In this document: positions 17,936-26,534 of the stretch, one piece after another
Layout of the letters: every line of letters starts with the position of its first letter
How positions within the stretch are numbered: the first letter of the stretch is position 1
NCBI RefSeq assembly: GCF_900141745.1
Contig: NZ_FSRM01000002.1
Span: 868,001 to 932,000, forward strand
Reading direction: 5' to 3'
Source: Paraburkholderia phenazinium
GTDB taxonomy: Bacteria; Pseudomonadota; Gammaproteobacteria; Burkholderiales; Burkholderiaceae
DNA: 64,000 bases
The notes under the pieces: model-generated
The model's database searches: none
The model's input: the letters and a program-made list of their open reading frames with translations, nothing else
Told to the model about the DNA's origin: nothing
Position numbers and translations under genes: made by a program

Positions 17936-18551
17936 GCCAGTCCTCAACGAAGATCGGCGCGACGCGCTGCAGGAGGTTGCGAACCTTGCGATGGGCCAGG
18001 CCGCGACGCGGCTCGCTCGCCTGCTCGATACGTTTATCGAGCTGTCCGTGCCGCGCGTGCAGGTGGTCGAGGTAAGCGACGCGGCTGCGGCGCTGCGCAA
18101 GATGACCGGCATTCAGGAGACCGTGAGCGCCGTGCGCCAGGGTTTCCGCTCCGACATCAAGGGCGAGGCCCTGGTCATTTGCCGCAGCGGCAGCATCGAC
18201 CAGCTGTGCGCGCTGGTGAACGACCCGTATCCGCGTTCGGCCTACGAGGCCGTCAGCCAGCAGGAAGTGATCTTCGACGTCGCCAATGTGCTGATCGGCG
18301 CTTGCGTCTCGTGCATCCTCGAGCAGCTTGGCCGCACGCCGGTATTTTCGGCGCCGGGTCTGCTCGGCGAGTCGATGTCGCTCGAGGACGTGTTTCAGCC
18401 CGGTTTGCTCGGCTGGGAAGTCGCGTTGCTGGTCGAAGTCAACTTCGCGCTCGAGGACCAGAGTTTCCGCGCCCACCTTGTCATGCTGATGGCCGAAGAG
18501 TCCATCGTGCACATGAATGACGCGCTCGACGCGTTGCTGTCCAGTCTATGA
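17928..18551 (+). CDS. CheC-family phosphatase
   Basis: A protein of 207 residues with both CheC-type active-site motifs: LQEVANLAMGQAATRLA (Glu16, Asn19) and IFDVANVLIGACVSCI (Asp117, Asn120). CheC/CheX/FliY proteins hydrolyse phospho-CheY. It starts at an ATG overlapping the CheY-like stop and ends in an ATGA overlap with the cyclase gene, so the three are tightly coupled. Asp in place of the second Glu may weaken that site. CheC is uncommon in beta-proteobacterial chemotaxis operons, and no other chemotaxis gene is present here. Confidence 0.82.
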   Translation: MSEPVLNEDRRDALQEVANLAMGQAATRLARLLDTFIELSVPRVQVVEVSDAAAALRKMTGIQETVSAVRQGFRSDIKGEALVICRSGSIDQLCALVNDPYPRSAYEAVSQQEVIFDVANVLIGACVSCILEQLGRTPVFSAPGLLGESMSLEDVFQPGLLGWEVALLVEVNFALEDQSFRAHLVMLMAEESIVHMNDALDALLSSL

Positions 18552-19483
18552 ATGTCTCCGCTTCGCTAAGCGATCTCGTTGTCGAACGCGTCGGTTTCGG
18601 AATTTTCGTGCTTGATCGCGATATGAACGTGCTGATGTGGAACCGTTTCATGCAGGATCACAGCGGTTTATCGGCCGAGAAGGTGGTCGGCAAGTCGATT
18701 TTCGCCAATTTTCCCGAATTGCCGCGCGTGTGGCTGACCCGCAAGCTGGAGAGCGTGTTCCAGCTCGGCAGCTTCGCGTTCAGTTCATGGGAGCAGCGGC
18801 CCTATCTGTTCAAGTTCGACCACGACCGGCCCATTACCGGCGGCGTCGATTTCATGCAGCAGGACTGCACCTTTATGCCGCTCACGCGCGACCGCGAGGT
18901 GGTGGCCGTGTGCGTGACCATCTCCGATGTAACGCACGTGAGCATCGTGCAGCGCGAGCGCGAAGAGGCGGTTGCCAAGCTGCAGGAGTACGCGGACCGC
19001 GACGGCCTGACCGGCATCGCGAACCGTCGCTATTTCGAAGCGCGCCTGCGCGACGAGTACACGCGCTGGCAGCGCTACGGCGGCGATATGTCGTTGCTGC
19101 TGTTCGATCTGGACCACTTCAAGAAGATCAACGACCAGTTCGGCCACGGTGTTGGCGACACGGTGCTGCGCGAGATGGCGCAACGGGTTGCGCAGGTGGT
19201 GCGAGTGCAGGATACGTTCGGCCGCTTCGGCGGCGAGGAATTCGCGTTGCTCCTGCCATGCACGCCGCTCGAAGACGCGATGCAGGTGGCCGAGAAAATC
19301 CGTCATACGATTGGCGACGAGCCGGTCGAGGTGCAGGGCGCCCAGGTACCGGTGACGGCGAGCGTCGGCGGTGCATCGGCGCGGGTCGGCGTGCCGAACT
19401 ATGACGTGCTGATCAACGAGGCCGACGCCGCGCTCTACAGCGCCAAGCGTCAGGGCCGCAACCGCTCGGTCGCCTTTATCTGA
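18548..19483 (+). CDS. Diguanylate cyclase with PAS domain
   Basis: A protein of 311 residues. Residues 5-130 form a PAS-like sensor (VVERVGFGIFVLDRDMNVLMWN, read in parts). A short coiled linker leads to a GGDEF domain with DGLTGIANRR near 152 and the active site GGEEF (228-232). An inhibitory site RxxD (Arg219-Asp222) precedes it by five residues, so product feedback by c-di-GMP is expected. There is no membrane segment. It is the last gene of the CheY-CheC operon, implying that the phosphorelay controls c-di-GMP synthesis. Confidence 0.93.
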   Translation: MNVSASLSDLVVERVGFGIFVLDRDMNVLMWNRFMQDHSGLSAEKVVGKSIFANFPELPRVWLTRKLESVFQLGSFAFSSWEQRPYLFKFDHDRPITGGVDFMQQDCTFMPLTRDREVVAVCVTISDVTHVSIVQREREEAVAKLQEYADRDGLTGIANRRYFEARLRDEYTRWQRYGGDMSLLLFDLDHFKKINDQFGHGVGDTVLREMAQRVAQVVRVQDTFGRFGGEEFALLLPCTPLEDAMQVAEKIRHTIGDEPVEVQGAQVPVTASVGGASARVGVPNYDVLINEADAALYSAKRQGRNRSVAFI

Positions 19484-19570
19484 CCGGTCTGGCGCCGCCT
19501 GCCGCCGCGCCGCCTTGTCATCCGCAAGATTGGCCGATTGCGCCCTCAAACTGCGCCGTCTCGCAAAGAT

Positions 19571-19579
19571 TGTTATACT
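19571..19579 (+). promoter_or_regulatory. Extended -10 promoter candidate for the hpnD operon
   Basis: TGTTATACT, an extended -10 (TGN followed by TATACT at 19574-19579), about 125 bases upstream of hpnD. No good -35 is visible at 17 bases, which fits the extended -10 type. Confidence 0.45.
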
Positions 19580-19703
19580 TTTCGCCGTTTCCGGTATCCC
19601 TTGCCGGTGTTATCGCGCGTGTCCGCGCGCGCGGCCTGCCCTCTGGGCGGGCACGCTTCCGATTTCTTGACCGCCTCCAGAGGGCCCCTCAGCGGAGATC
19701 GTC

Positions 19704-20552
19704 TTGGCTGTTTCCAATCTTGTCGTGGACGATACTGAAACCGACGCCGCTGCCGCCACGTCAGGCAGCTCGTTTTACCTCGCGATGCGCATCCTGCCAG
19801 CGGCGCAGCGCGACGCGATGTATCAGGTCTACGCTTTTTGCCGCGCTGTCGACGATATCGCCGATAGCGACCTGCCGCGCGCCGAGCGCTCGGCTGGACT
19901 CGAGCGCTGGCGCGCCGATATAGACGCGTGCTATGCCGGCGCGCCGCGCGCTTCGTTGCGCGCGTTGACGCGGCACATCCACACGTTTCACCTGCAACGC
20001 GAAGATTTCCACGCCATGATCGACGGTATGGCGATGGATGCCGCCGAAGATATCTGCGCGCCGGACGACGACACCCTCGACCTCTATTGCGACCGTGTCG
20101 CGAGCGCCGCGGGGCGTCTGTCGGTGAGGATCTTCGGGATGCAGGAAGAGCCCGGGCGCCAGCTGGCGCATCACCTGGGCCGGGCGCTGCAGCTGACCAA
20201 CATCCTGCGCGATATCGACGAAGACGCGGACATCAACCGCTGCTATCTGCCGCGCGAACTGCTCGCGCTCGAAGGTATCGCCACGACGACGCCCGCGATT
20301 ATTGCCGACGATCCGTCGCTGCCGCGCGTCTGCTGCAAGCTGGTGAAGCTCGCGCGCGAGCATTTCGCCCAGGCCGACGCGATCATGGACGCCTCGCCGC
20401 GCAATCACGTTCGCGCCCCGCGCATCATGTCCGGGGTCTATCGCTGTCTTCTCGATCGCACCGTTGAACGCGGCTTCGATCTGCCGCGCACCAAGGTCAG
20501 CAAGCCTAAGGCGCGTCTGTTGTGGATCGTCGCCCGGTACGCGTTTTTCTGA
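19704..20552 (+). CDS. hpnD: Presqualene diphosphate synthase HpnD
   Basis: A trans-isoprenyl diphosphate synthase of 282 residues that joins two farnesyl diphosphates into presqualene diphosphate, the first step toward squalene. Both aspartate-rich motifs are intact: DDIAD (50-54) and NILRDIDEDAD (166-176), with YLPRE after the second. The start appears to be TTG at 19704, preceded by GCGGAGA at ideal spacing; no ATG occurs before residue 28, well inside the fold. It overlaps hpnE by one base (TGATG). It is the first gene of hpnD-hpnE-shc-hpnG. Confidence 0.95.
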   Translation: MAVSNLVVDDTETDAAAATSGSSFYLAMRILPAAQRDAMYQVYAFCRAVDDIADSDLPRAERSAGLERWRADIDACYAGAPRASLRALTRHIHTFHLQREDFHAMIDGMAMDAAEDICAPDDDTLDLYCDRVASAAGRLSVRIFGMQEEPGRQLAHHLGRALQLTNILRDIDEDADINRCYLPRELLALEGIATTTPAIIADDPSLPRVCCKLVKLAREHFAQADAIMDASPRNHVRAPRIMSGVYRCLLDRTVERGFDLPRTKVSKPKARLLWIVARYAFF

Positions 20553-21829
20553 TGCCGAAACTCGTCCACGTGATCGGCGCGGGTCTCGCCGGTCTGGCCG
20601 CCGCCGTGCAATTGCAGCGGCGCGGCGCGCAGGTCGTGTTGTACGACGCGGCCGGGCAGGCGGGTGGACGCTGCCGCTCCTGGTACGATCGGACGCTCGG
20701 TGCGACCATCGACAGTGGCAATCATCTGGTGATGTCGGGCAACGACGCGACGCTGAATTACGTGCGTGCGATTGGCGCGTTCGACGAGCTGGTCGGGCCC
20801 ACTCAGCCCGAATATCCGTTCATGGACCTGGCGACACGGGCGCGCTGGACCGTGCGTCCGTCGGCTGGACTCTTGCCGTTGTGGGTCTTCGATCAGGCCG
20901 CGCGGGTGCCCAATACCCATCCGGGCGACTATCTGATGCTCGCGCCGCTGCTGTTGGCGAAGCCCGGCCGGACGATGGCGCAGACCATGCGCTGCGACGG
21001 GGTGCTTTGGGACCGCTTGCTGCGGCCGCTGCTCCGCTTGATGCTCAACCACGAGCCGCGCGAGGCGAGCGCCGAACTGGCCGCCGCGATGATTCGCGAG
21101 ACGCTTGCGGCTGGTGGTCAAGCGTGCCGGCCGCTGCTGGCGCGCAATGGCTTGAGCAGCGCCTTCGTCGATCCGGCGCTGCGTCTGTTGCAGCATGGCG
21201 GGGCGGCGATACGGCTTGGCGCGCAACTGAAGGAAATTGTGTTTGCGGACACGGGCCGGGTGAGCGCGCTGGAGTTTGCCGAAGGCGACGGCAATCAGCG
21301 CGTCGAACTCGACGATCAGGCGGCGGTGGTGCTGGCGGTGCCGCCGGATATCGCGCAGACGCTTGTGCCCGGTCTGCAGGCGCCGCGGCGCTTTAGCGCG
21401 ACGCTCAACGTGCACTTTGCCGTGGAACCGCCGTTCGGGGTGCCGCCGCTGATGGGGCTGCTCAACGGCACGGCCGAGTGGCTGTTCGCATTCGACGGGC
21501 GTCTTTCGGTGACGATTAGCGGTGCCGACCGCTTGCTCGACACCCCGCACGAAACGCTTGCGAAGACGGTCTGGGCCGAAGTCGCCCAGGCCGCGAGCCT
21601 GCCGCTCGAACCCATGCCGGCCTGGCAGGTCGTGTCTGAACGCCACGCGACCTTTGCCGCGCTACCGGGCGAAGAAATGCGCCGCCCCGGCACGCGCACC
21701 CGCTGGAAAAACCTGACGCTCGCGGGAGACTGGACGGCCACTGGCTTGCCCGCGACGATCGAAGGAGCGATCCGCTCCGGCCAGAAGGCCGCGGATACGC
21801 TGCTGAACGAACCGATGGAACGCAGATGA
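20552..21829 (+). CDS. hpnE: Hydroxysqualene dehydroxylase HpnE (FAD amine-oxidase fold)
   Basis: A flavoprotein of 425 residues with the N-terminal dinucleotide motif VIGAGLAGLAAA (8-19) and GGRC near 38-41 typical of amine oxidase/phytoene desaturase relatives. HpnE reduces hydroxysqualene, made by HpnC, to squalene. The C-terminal segment contains LTLAGDWTATGLPATIEGAI, the second FAD-contacting motif of the family. The ATG at 20552 overlaps the hpnD stop, and the gene ends in an ATGA overlap with shc. Confidence 0.94.
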   Translation: MPKLVHVIGAGLAGLAAAVQLQRRGAQVVLYDAAGQAGGRCRSWYDRTLGATIDSGNHLVMSGNDATLNYVRAIGAFDELVGPTQPEYPFMDLATRARWTVRPSAGLLPLWVFDQAARVPNTHPGDYLMLAPLLLAKPGRTMAQTMRCDGVLWDRLLRPLLRLMLNHEPREASAELAAAMIRETLAAGGQACRPLLARNGLSSAFVDPALRLLQHGGAAIRLGAQLKEIVFADTGRVSALEFAEGDGNQRVELDDQAAVVLAVPPDIAQTLVPGLQAPRRFSATLNVHFAVEPPFGVPPLMGLLNGTAEWLFAFDGRLSVTISGADRLLDTPHETLAKTVWAEVAQAASLPLEPMPAWQVVSERHATFAALPGEEMRRPGTRTRWKNLTLAGDWTATGLPATIEGAIRSGQKAADTLLNEPMERR

Positions 21830-23928
21830 ACGATTTTTCCCTTGCCCAGACGACGGGCGCCAATCAAGACGATTCAGCCGATTCTCCTGACGCAGTCGTC
21901 TCACCTGACGCGTCCGGGGTGGCCGCTGTTTCGCCCGCGAGCGAGCCCGACGCTGCTGCGGCTACCGCCACTGCAGGCGTTGGTGCCGCTACACAGTCCG
22001 CCACCACGCTGGACGCCGCCGTCACCCGCGCGACCGACGCGATTCTCGCGGCGCAGCGCCCCGATGGCCACTGGGTCTATGAACTCGAAGCCGACGCGAC
22101 GATTCCTGCCGAATATGTGCTGCTGACTCACTACCTTGGCGAAGAGCCGAACGTGGAACTCGAGCAGAAGATCGCGCGCTATCTGCGCCGCATCCAGTTG
22201 TCGAACGGTGGCTGGCCGCTCTTCACGGATGGCGCGCTCGACGTCAGCGCAAGCGTGAAGGCATACTTCGCGCTGAAGATGATTGGCGATCCTGAGGATG
22301 CCGATCATATGCGCCGCGCCCGCGAAGCGATTCTCTCGCACGGCGGCGCAGAAGCGTCCAACGTCTTCACGCGCGTCCTGCTCGCGCTGTTCGGCGTGGT
22401 CTCCTGGTATGCAGTGCCAATGATGCCGGTCGAGATAATGCTGTTGCCACAGTGGTTCCCGTTCCATCTGTCGAAGGTGTCGTACTGGGCGCGTACCGTG
22501 ATTGTGCCGCTGCTCGTGCTCAACGCGAAGCGCCCGGTGGCGCGCAACCCGCGCGGCGTGCGTATCGACGAACTGTTCCGCGGCGCGCCCGTCACAACCG
22601 GACTGTTGCCGCGTGCCCCGCATCAGCATCAGGGTTGGTTCACCTTCTTCCGCGGCGTCGATAACGTGCTTCGCCTGGTCGACGGCCTGTTTCCAAAGTA
22701 CACGCGCGAGCGTGCGGTCAAGGCGGCCGTTGCCTTTGTCGACGAGCGTCTGAATGGCGAGGACGGACTCGGCGCGATTTTCCCGGCGATGGCCAACTCC
22801 GTGATGATGTATGACGTGCTGGGCTATCCGGCCGATCATCCGAGCCGAGCGATTGCTCGCCAATCGCTCGACAAGCTTCTCGTCATCAAGGATGACGAAG
22901 CATATTGTCAGCCGTGTCTGTCGCCGGTGTGGGACACCTCGCTCGTGGCGCACGCGCTGCTCGAAACCGGCGAGCCGCGTGCCGAGCAGGCTGCCGAGCG
23001 CGGTCTGCAATGGCTGCGTCCGTTGCAGATTCTCGATGTGCGCGGCGACTGGATCTCGCGCCGCCCTGATGTGCGTCCCGGCGGCTGGGCGTTCCAGTAT
23101 GCAAACGCGTACTACCCGGACGTCGACGATACGGCCGTGGTGGTGATGGCCATGCAGCGCTCGGCGGCGCTCACGGAGTCGAACGTCGATGATGCGGCGA
23201 TTGCCCGCGCCCGCGAGTGGGTGGTCGGCATGCAGAGCAGCGACGGCGGCTGGGGCGCATTCGAGCCGGAAAACACGCAGTACTACCTGAACAACATTCC
23301 GTTCTCCGATCACGGCGCGCTGCTTGACCCGCCCACTGCGGACGTGTCGGGCCGTTGTCTGTCGATGCTCGCGCAACTGGGTGAACTGCCGGCCAACAGC
23401 GAGCCGGCTCGCCGCGCGTATGACTACATGCTCAAGGAACAGGAGTCGGACGGCAGCTGGTATGGCCGTTGGGGCATGAACTACATCTACGGTACGTGGA
23501 CGGCGCTCTGTTCGCTGAACGCCGCTGGTATGACGCATGACGACCCGCGCATGAAGCGCGCCGCGCAGTGGCTCGTGTCGATCCAGAACGACGACGGCGG
23601 CTGGGGCGAGGACGGCACCAGCTACAAGCTCGATTACCGCGGCTACGAGCGCGCGCCGAGCGTGCCGTCGCAGACCGCGTGGGGCGTGCTCGGGCTGATG
23701 GCGGCGGGGTGCGTCGAACATCCGGCGGTGGCGCGCGGCATCGAGTATCTGTTGCGCGAGCAGCGCGAACACGGTCTGTGGGATGAAGCCCGCTTTACCG
23801 CCACCGGTTTTCCGCGTGTGTTTTATCTGCGCTATCACGGCTATCGCAAGTTCTTCCCGCTCTGGGCACTGGCGCGTTACCGGCAACTGAAACGTGACGG
23901 GCTGACGCGCGTTACGGTCGGGATGTAG
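21826..23928 (+). CDS. shc: Squalene-hopene cyclase
   Basis: A monotopic membrane cyclase of 700 residues that converts squalene to hopene/hopanol. The acid motif DVDD is at 432-435. Several QW-type repeats are visible (for example QSSDGGWGAFEPENTQ, QESDGSWYGRWG and QNDDGGWGEDG), and the hydrophobic membrane-dipping region lies near 185-235. The first 62 residues form an Ala/Asp/Pro-rich extension not needed by the family core, which begins at LDAAVTRATDAIL. The ATG overlaps hpnE. The downstream hpnG follows after one base. Confidence 0.97.
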   Translation: MNDFSLAQTTGANQDDSADSPDAVVSPDASGVAAVSPASEPDAAAATATAGVGAATQSATTLDAAVTRATDAILAAQRPDGHWVYELEADATIPAEYVLLTHYLGEEPNVELEQKIARYLRRIQLSNGGWPLFTDGALDVSASVKAYFALKMIGDPEDADHMRRAREAILSHGGAEASNVFTRVLLALFGVVSWYAVPMMPVEIMLLPQWFPFHLSKVSYWARTVIVPLLVLNAKRPVARNPRGVRIDELFRGAPVTTGLLPRAPHQHQGWFTFFRGVDNVLRLVDGLFPKYTRERAVKAAVAFVDERLNGEDGLGAIFPAMANSVMMYDVLGYPADHPSRAIARQSLDKLLVIKDDEAYCQPCLSPVWDTSLVAHALLETGEPRAEQAAERGLQWLRPLQILDVRGDWISRRPDVRPGGWAFQYANAYYPDVDDTAVVVMAMQRSAALTESNVDDAAIARAREWVVGMQSSDGGWGAFEPENTQYYLNNIPFSDHGALLDPPTADVSGRCLSMLAQLGELPANSEPARRAYDYMLKEQESDGSWYGRWGMNYIYGTWTALCSLNAAGMTHDDPRMKRAAQWLVSIQNDDGGWGEDGTSYKLDYRGYERAPSVPSQTAWGVLGLMAAGCVEHPAVARGIEYLLREQREHGLWDEARFTATGFPRVFYLRYHGYRKFFPLWALARYRQLKRDGLTRVTVGM

Positions 23929-23929
23929 T

Positions 23930-24673
23930 GTGTCTACGTCTTCTGGTTCTAGTCAGTTGTTCCCTTCATCCAAGGCAGGCGGAAGCAGGCTGCCCGTGAT
24001 CGCGGTCACGGGCATGGCTTTCGAGGCGCGCATTGTGCGTGGCGAGGGCGTCGAGGTGGTGTACGCGGCGCGGGCCGATCTGCTCGAACGGGCGCTGCGC
24101 GCCGCGCTCGCGCGCGGCTGCTCGGGCATCATCAGCTTCGGTACGGCGGGCGGGCTCGCGCCGGATCTGGAACCGGGCGCGCTGATCGTGGCGGATGCCG
24201 TAGAAGGTCCGCACGGGCGTTTCCCCACCGATCCGCTCTGGTCCGGGCATCTGGCTGCCGCGCTGGCGGCTACGCCGCTTGGCGCGAGCCTGCGCCGTGG
24301 CCTGATGGCTGGCGTGACGGCGCCGCTCACGGGCGCCGACGACAAAGCCGCTTTGCATCGCTCCAGCGGCGCGCTCGCTGTAGATATGGAATCGCATATC
24401 GCGGGCGCCATCGCCGCGGCTCAGGGCCTTCCGTTCGCAGTCTGCCGGGCGATTGTCGATCCGGCGCGGCGCACGTTGCCTTCGGCAGCCACGGCCGGCT
24501 TACGCGACGACGGTAGCACGGCGATTGGGCCAATCCTGCGCGAACTGCTGAAGCAACCTTCCCAACTCGGGGCCCTTTTAAGGGTGGCGACCGACGCCCG
24601 TGCGGCCCGCACGGCGCTGGTTCAGGCGCGGCAGGCGCTAGGTGCGGCCGGAGCGTTGCAGCCGGGTGTGTGA
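23930..24673 (+). CDS. hpnG: Adenosylhopane nucleosidase/phosphorylase HpnG
   Basis: A protein of 247 residues with the nucleoside phosphorylase fold: IAVTGMAFEARI near 24, ISFGTAGGLAPDLEPGAL near 69, and VDMESHIAGAIAA near 151, where the Met-Glu pair contacts the ribose. HpnG removes adenine from adenosylhopane to give ribosylhopane. The start is a GTG at 23930 directly after the shc stop; the first 20 residues are Ser-rich and poorly conserved in character. It is the last gene of the hpnD operon. Its reaction partner HpnH is encoded at 30790-31941. Confidence 0.9.
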   Translation: MSTSSGSSQLFPSSKAGGSRLPVIAVTGMAFEARIVRGEGVEVVYAARADLLERALRAALARGCSGIISFGTAGGLAPDLEPGALIVADAVEGPHGRFPTDPLWSGHLAAALAATPLGASLRRGLMAGVTAPLTGADDKAALHRSSGALAVDMESHIAGAIAAAQGLPFAVCRAIVDPARRTLPSAATAGLRDDGSTAIGPILRELLKQPSQLGALLRVATDARAARTALVQARQALGAAGALQPGV

Positions 24674-24711
24674 AACGGGGCTAGATGTCTGTACCCTCTG
24701 CTGCGCGGCAT

Positions 24712-24756
24712 AAGGGAAAACCCTTAATTTTGGTATAATCTAGGTATTAACCCTAG
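24712..24756 (+). promoter_or_regulatory. Extended -10 promoter with flanking inverted repeats
   Basis: TGGTATAAT at 24731-24739 is an extended -10 with a perfect TATAAT. It is bracketed by two small inverted repeats: AAGGG-AAAA-CCCTT upstream (24712-24725) and CTAGG-TATTAAC-CCTAG downstream (24740-24756), the second over the expected start point. They could be operator sites. The thioesterase start is at 24805. Confidence 0.5.
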
Positions 24757-24804
24757 ATTCCGGCTGCGATGCCGGCCCGCATCACCTCACGAAGGGGATA
24801 CCAG

Positions 24805-25278
24805 ATGAATTTCCACACCAGAAAATGGGTCAAGCCCGAAGATCTGAATCCGAACGGCACGCTGTTCGGTGGCAGCCTGCTGCGCTGGATCGACGAAGAA
24901 GCGGCCATTTACGTCATTTGCCAGCTGGACAACCAGCGCGTGGTGACCAAGCTCATGTCGGAGATCAACTTTGTCAGCTCGGCGCGCCAGGGCGACATCA
25001 TCGAACTGGGCATTACCGCGACGCACTTTGGCCGGACTTCGATCACGCTGCGCGCTGAAGTCCGCAACAAGATCACCCGCAAGAGCATCCTGACGATCGA
25101 GAAGATCGTGTTTGTGAATCTCGGCGAAAACGGCGAGCCGGCTCCGCATGGCCGCACGCAGATTCGCTTCGCGGATGAGGCGTTTGAGCGCTATCGCTCG
25201 AGTTTGGCTCCGGCGGCCCAGCCGGCGGCGAGCGTCGAGGATGCGGCAGCCGGCGTCGAAACCGATACGATGCATTGA
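24805..25278 (+). CDS. Acyl-CoA thioesterase, YciA-like hotdog fold
   Basis: A protein of 157 residues with the hotdog thioesterase signature NPNGTLFGGSLLRWIDEEAA (14-33), where the central Asp is the expected catalytic residue, and a second strand set DIIELGITATHFGRTSIT. Such enzymes hydrolyse a broad range of acyl-CoAs in the cytosol. The ATG at 24805 has GAAGGGG upstream. The C-terminal 30 residues are Ala-rich and disordered. It has its own promoter and terminator, so it is not part of the hpn operon. Confidence 0.88.
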   Translation: MNFHTRKWVKPEDLNPNGTLFGGSLLRWIDEEAAIYVICQLDNQRVVTKLMSEINFVSSARQGDIIELGITATHFGRTSITLRAEVRNKITRKSILTIEKIVFVNLGENGEPAPHGRTQIRFADEAFERYRSSLAPAAQPAASVEDAAAGVETDTMH

Positions 25279-25326
25279 AGTGAGGCTGGGGCGTCTTCTT
25301 ACGCTCGTCACCAGAGGCGAAAAATG

Positions 25327-25365
25327 AAACAGCCCGACCGGCGTTGATAGCCGGTCGGGCTGTTT
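25327..25365 (+). terminator. Intrinsic terminator after the thioesterase gene
   Basis: A perfect 16-base stem (AAACAGCCCGACCGGC paired with GCCGGTCGGGCTGTTT) around a 7-base loop, followed by CGTTT. It may work for both strands, as mlaA converges from the right. Confidence 0.85.
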
Positions 25366-25427
25366 CGTTTAGCGCTGGCGAAAGGACGGCGACAAACTAC
25401 TTGCATTGCCCAGACGAATGCGACTAG

Positions 25428-26534
25428 TTACTGCCTCAGCGGAACCGGCGCGGCGGCGCCGGAAGCTGCTGCTGCGGCTGCCGCGCCAGATGCCGCCGGA
25501 GCCGTGGCGGCCTTCGCCGAGCTTGCGCCGACGGGAGCCGATGCGCCATTGGCGGGTGCGGCAGGTGCCGATGAATCACCTGGGTCAGTGTAATTCGGTG
25601 CCCCTGCGGGCGCTGCACCCGATGCGCCATTGGCGGGTGCGGCCGGTGCCGATGAATCACTTGGATCCGTGTAGTTCGGCAAGCCGGCGGGTTCCGTGCC
25701 CGAAGCACCATTAGCTGGAGCAGCCGGCGCCGACGAATCACCCGGGTCGGTGTAGTCCGGCAGACCAGCAGGCGCCGTCCCAGATGCTCCTGTTGCCGGC
25801 GCCGCGCCCCCACCGTCCGAGCCCGGATCACCATAGTTCGGCAGCGGAGCGGGCGTCGAACTCGAACCACGCAACAGCGACTGGCGCTGCTGCGTATACG
25901 CGTCGCGAACGAACGAATATTTATCGAGCGCGGCAGCCTGCAGCAGGTCCGACGCACCGAGCAGATCGGCGCGCGCGCTGATGAACTGCGCGATATACAT
26001 CGGATTCCGTACGGCCGGCTTCAGATAGTGGATCACGTTAAAGCGGAAGTCGACGATATAGCCCGTACTGTCACGCACTGAGCTCGGTCCGAACAACGGC
26101 AGCACCAGATACGGACCCGCAGGCACGCCCCAGCGGCCAAGCGTCAGTCCAAAGTCTTCATGATGCTTCGGCAACCCCGCCGGCGTGGCAAAGTCGAGCA
26201 GACCGCCGATCCCGAACGTCGAGTTCATCACGAAGCGCATGACATCTTCGGTCGCATCCGTGATTTTCAACTGCAGAAGGTTGTTGGCGGCATTGCCCAG
26301 GTCGCCGAGATTGGAAAAGAAGTTGCTGATCGCCTGACGGACCGGTTGCGGCGTGACCTTCTGATAGCCCTTCGCAACGGGCTGCGCGATGGTCCGGTCG
26401 AGCGCATCGTTGAACTTGAAAATCTGCCGGTTCATCGGTTCCAGCGGGTCGCCCGGCTTGCGGTCGGGACCCGTCGCGCACCCTGCAAGCGCACCTGCAA
26501 CGAGCAGGGTCAGGGCGGTGGTTCGCATCTTCAT
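25428..26534 (-). CDS. mlaA: MlaA/VacJ outer-membrane lipoprotein with a repetitive tail
   Basis: A protein of 368 residues. The signal peptide ends in a lipobox LAGC with Cys19 as the lipidated residue. Residues 25-225 are the MlaA domain ([18 protein letters not shown] near 29, [40 protein letters not shown]). MlaA removes phospholipids from the outer leaflet and passes them to MlaC-type proteins. The last 140 residues are a low-complexity Pro/Ala/Gly/Ser/Asp tail built of 27-residue repeats and longer than usual for the family. It overlaps hpnN by four bases (ATGA), placing it in a hopanoid-transport operon. Confidence 0.92.
   Translation of the reverse strand: MKMRTTALTLLVAGALAGCATGPDRKPGDPLEPMNRQIFKFNDALDRTIAQPVAKGYQKVTPQPVRQAISNFFSNLGDLGNAANNLLQLKITDATEDVMRFVMNSTFGIGGLLDFATPAGLPKHHEDFGLTLGRWGVPAGPYLVLPLFGPSSVRDSTGYIVDFRFNVIHYLKPAVRNPMYIAQFISARADLLGASDLLQAAALDKYSFVRDAYTQQRQSLLRGSSSTPAPLPNYGDPGSDGGGAAPATGASGTAPAGLPDYTDPGDSSAPAAPANGASGTEPAGLPNYTDPSDSSAPAAPANGASGAAPAGAPNYTDPGDSSAPAAPANGASAPVGASSAKAATAPAASGAAAAAAASGAAAPVPLRQ
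25540..25782 (-). repeat. Three tandem 81-bp repeats inside mlaA
   Basis: Units start at 25540, 25621 and 25702, with a decaying fourth at 25783. Each encodes a 27-residue unit around the core [19 protein letters not shown] and PAGLPN. The first two units are closest at DNA level, suggesting recent duplication; copy number may vary between strains. Confidence 0.88.

Noticed and set aside
21901..23886. Minus-strand open frame of 661 codons across shc
   Set aside because: Squalene-hopene cyclase is unmistakable on the plus strand; the antisense frame has no family features or ribosome-binding site.
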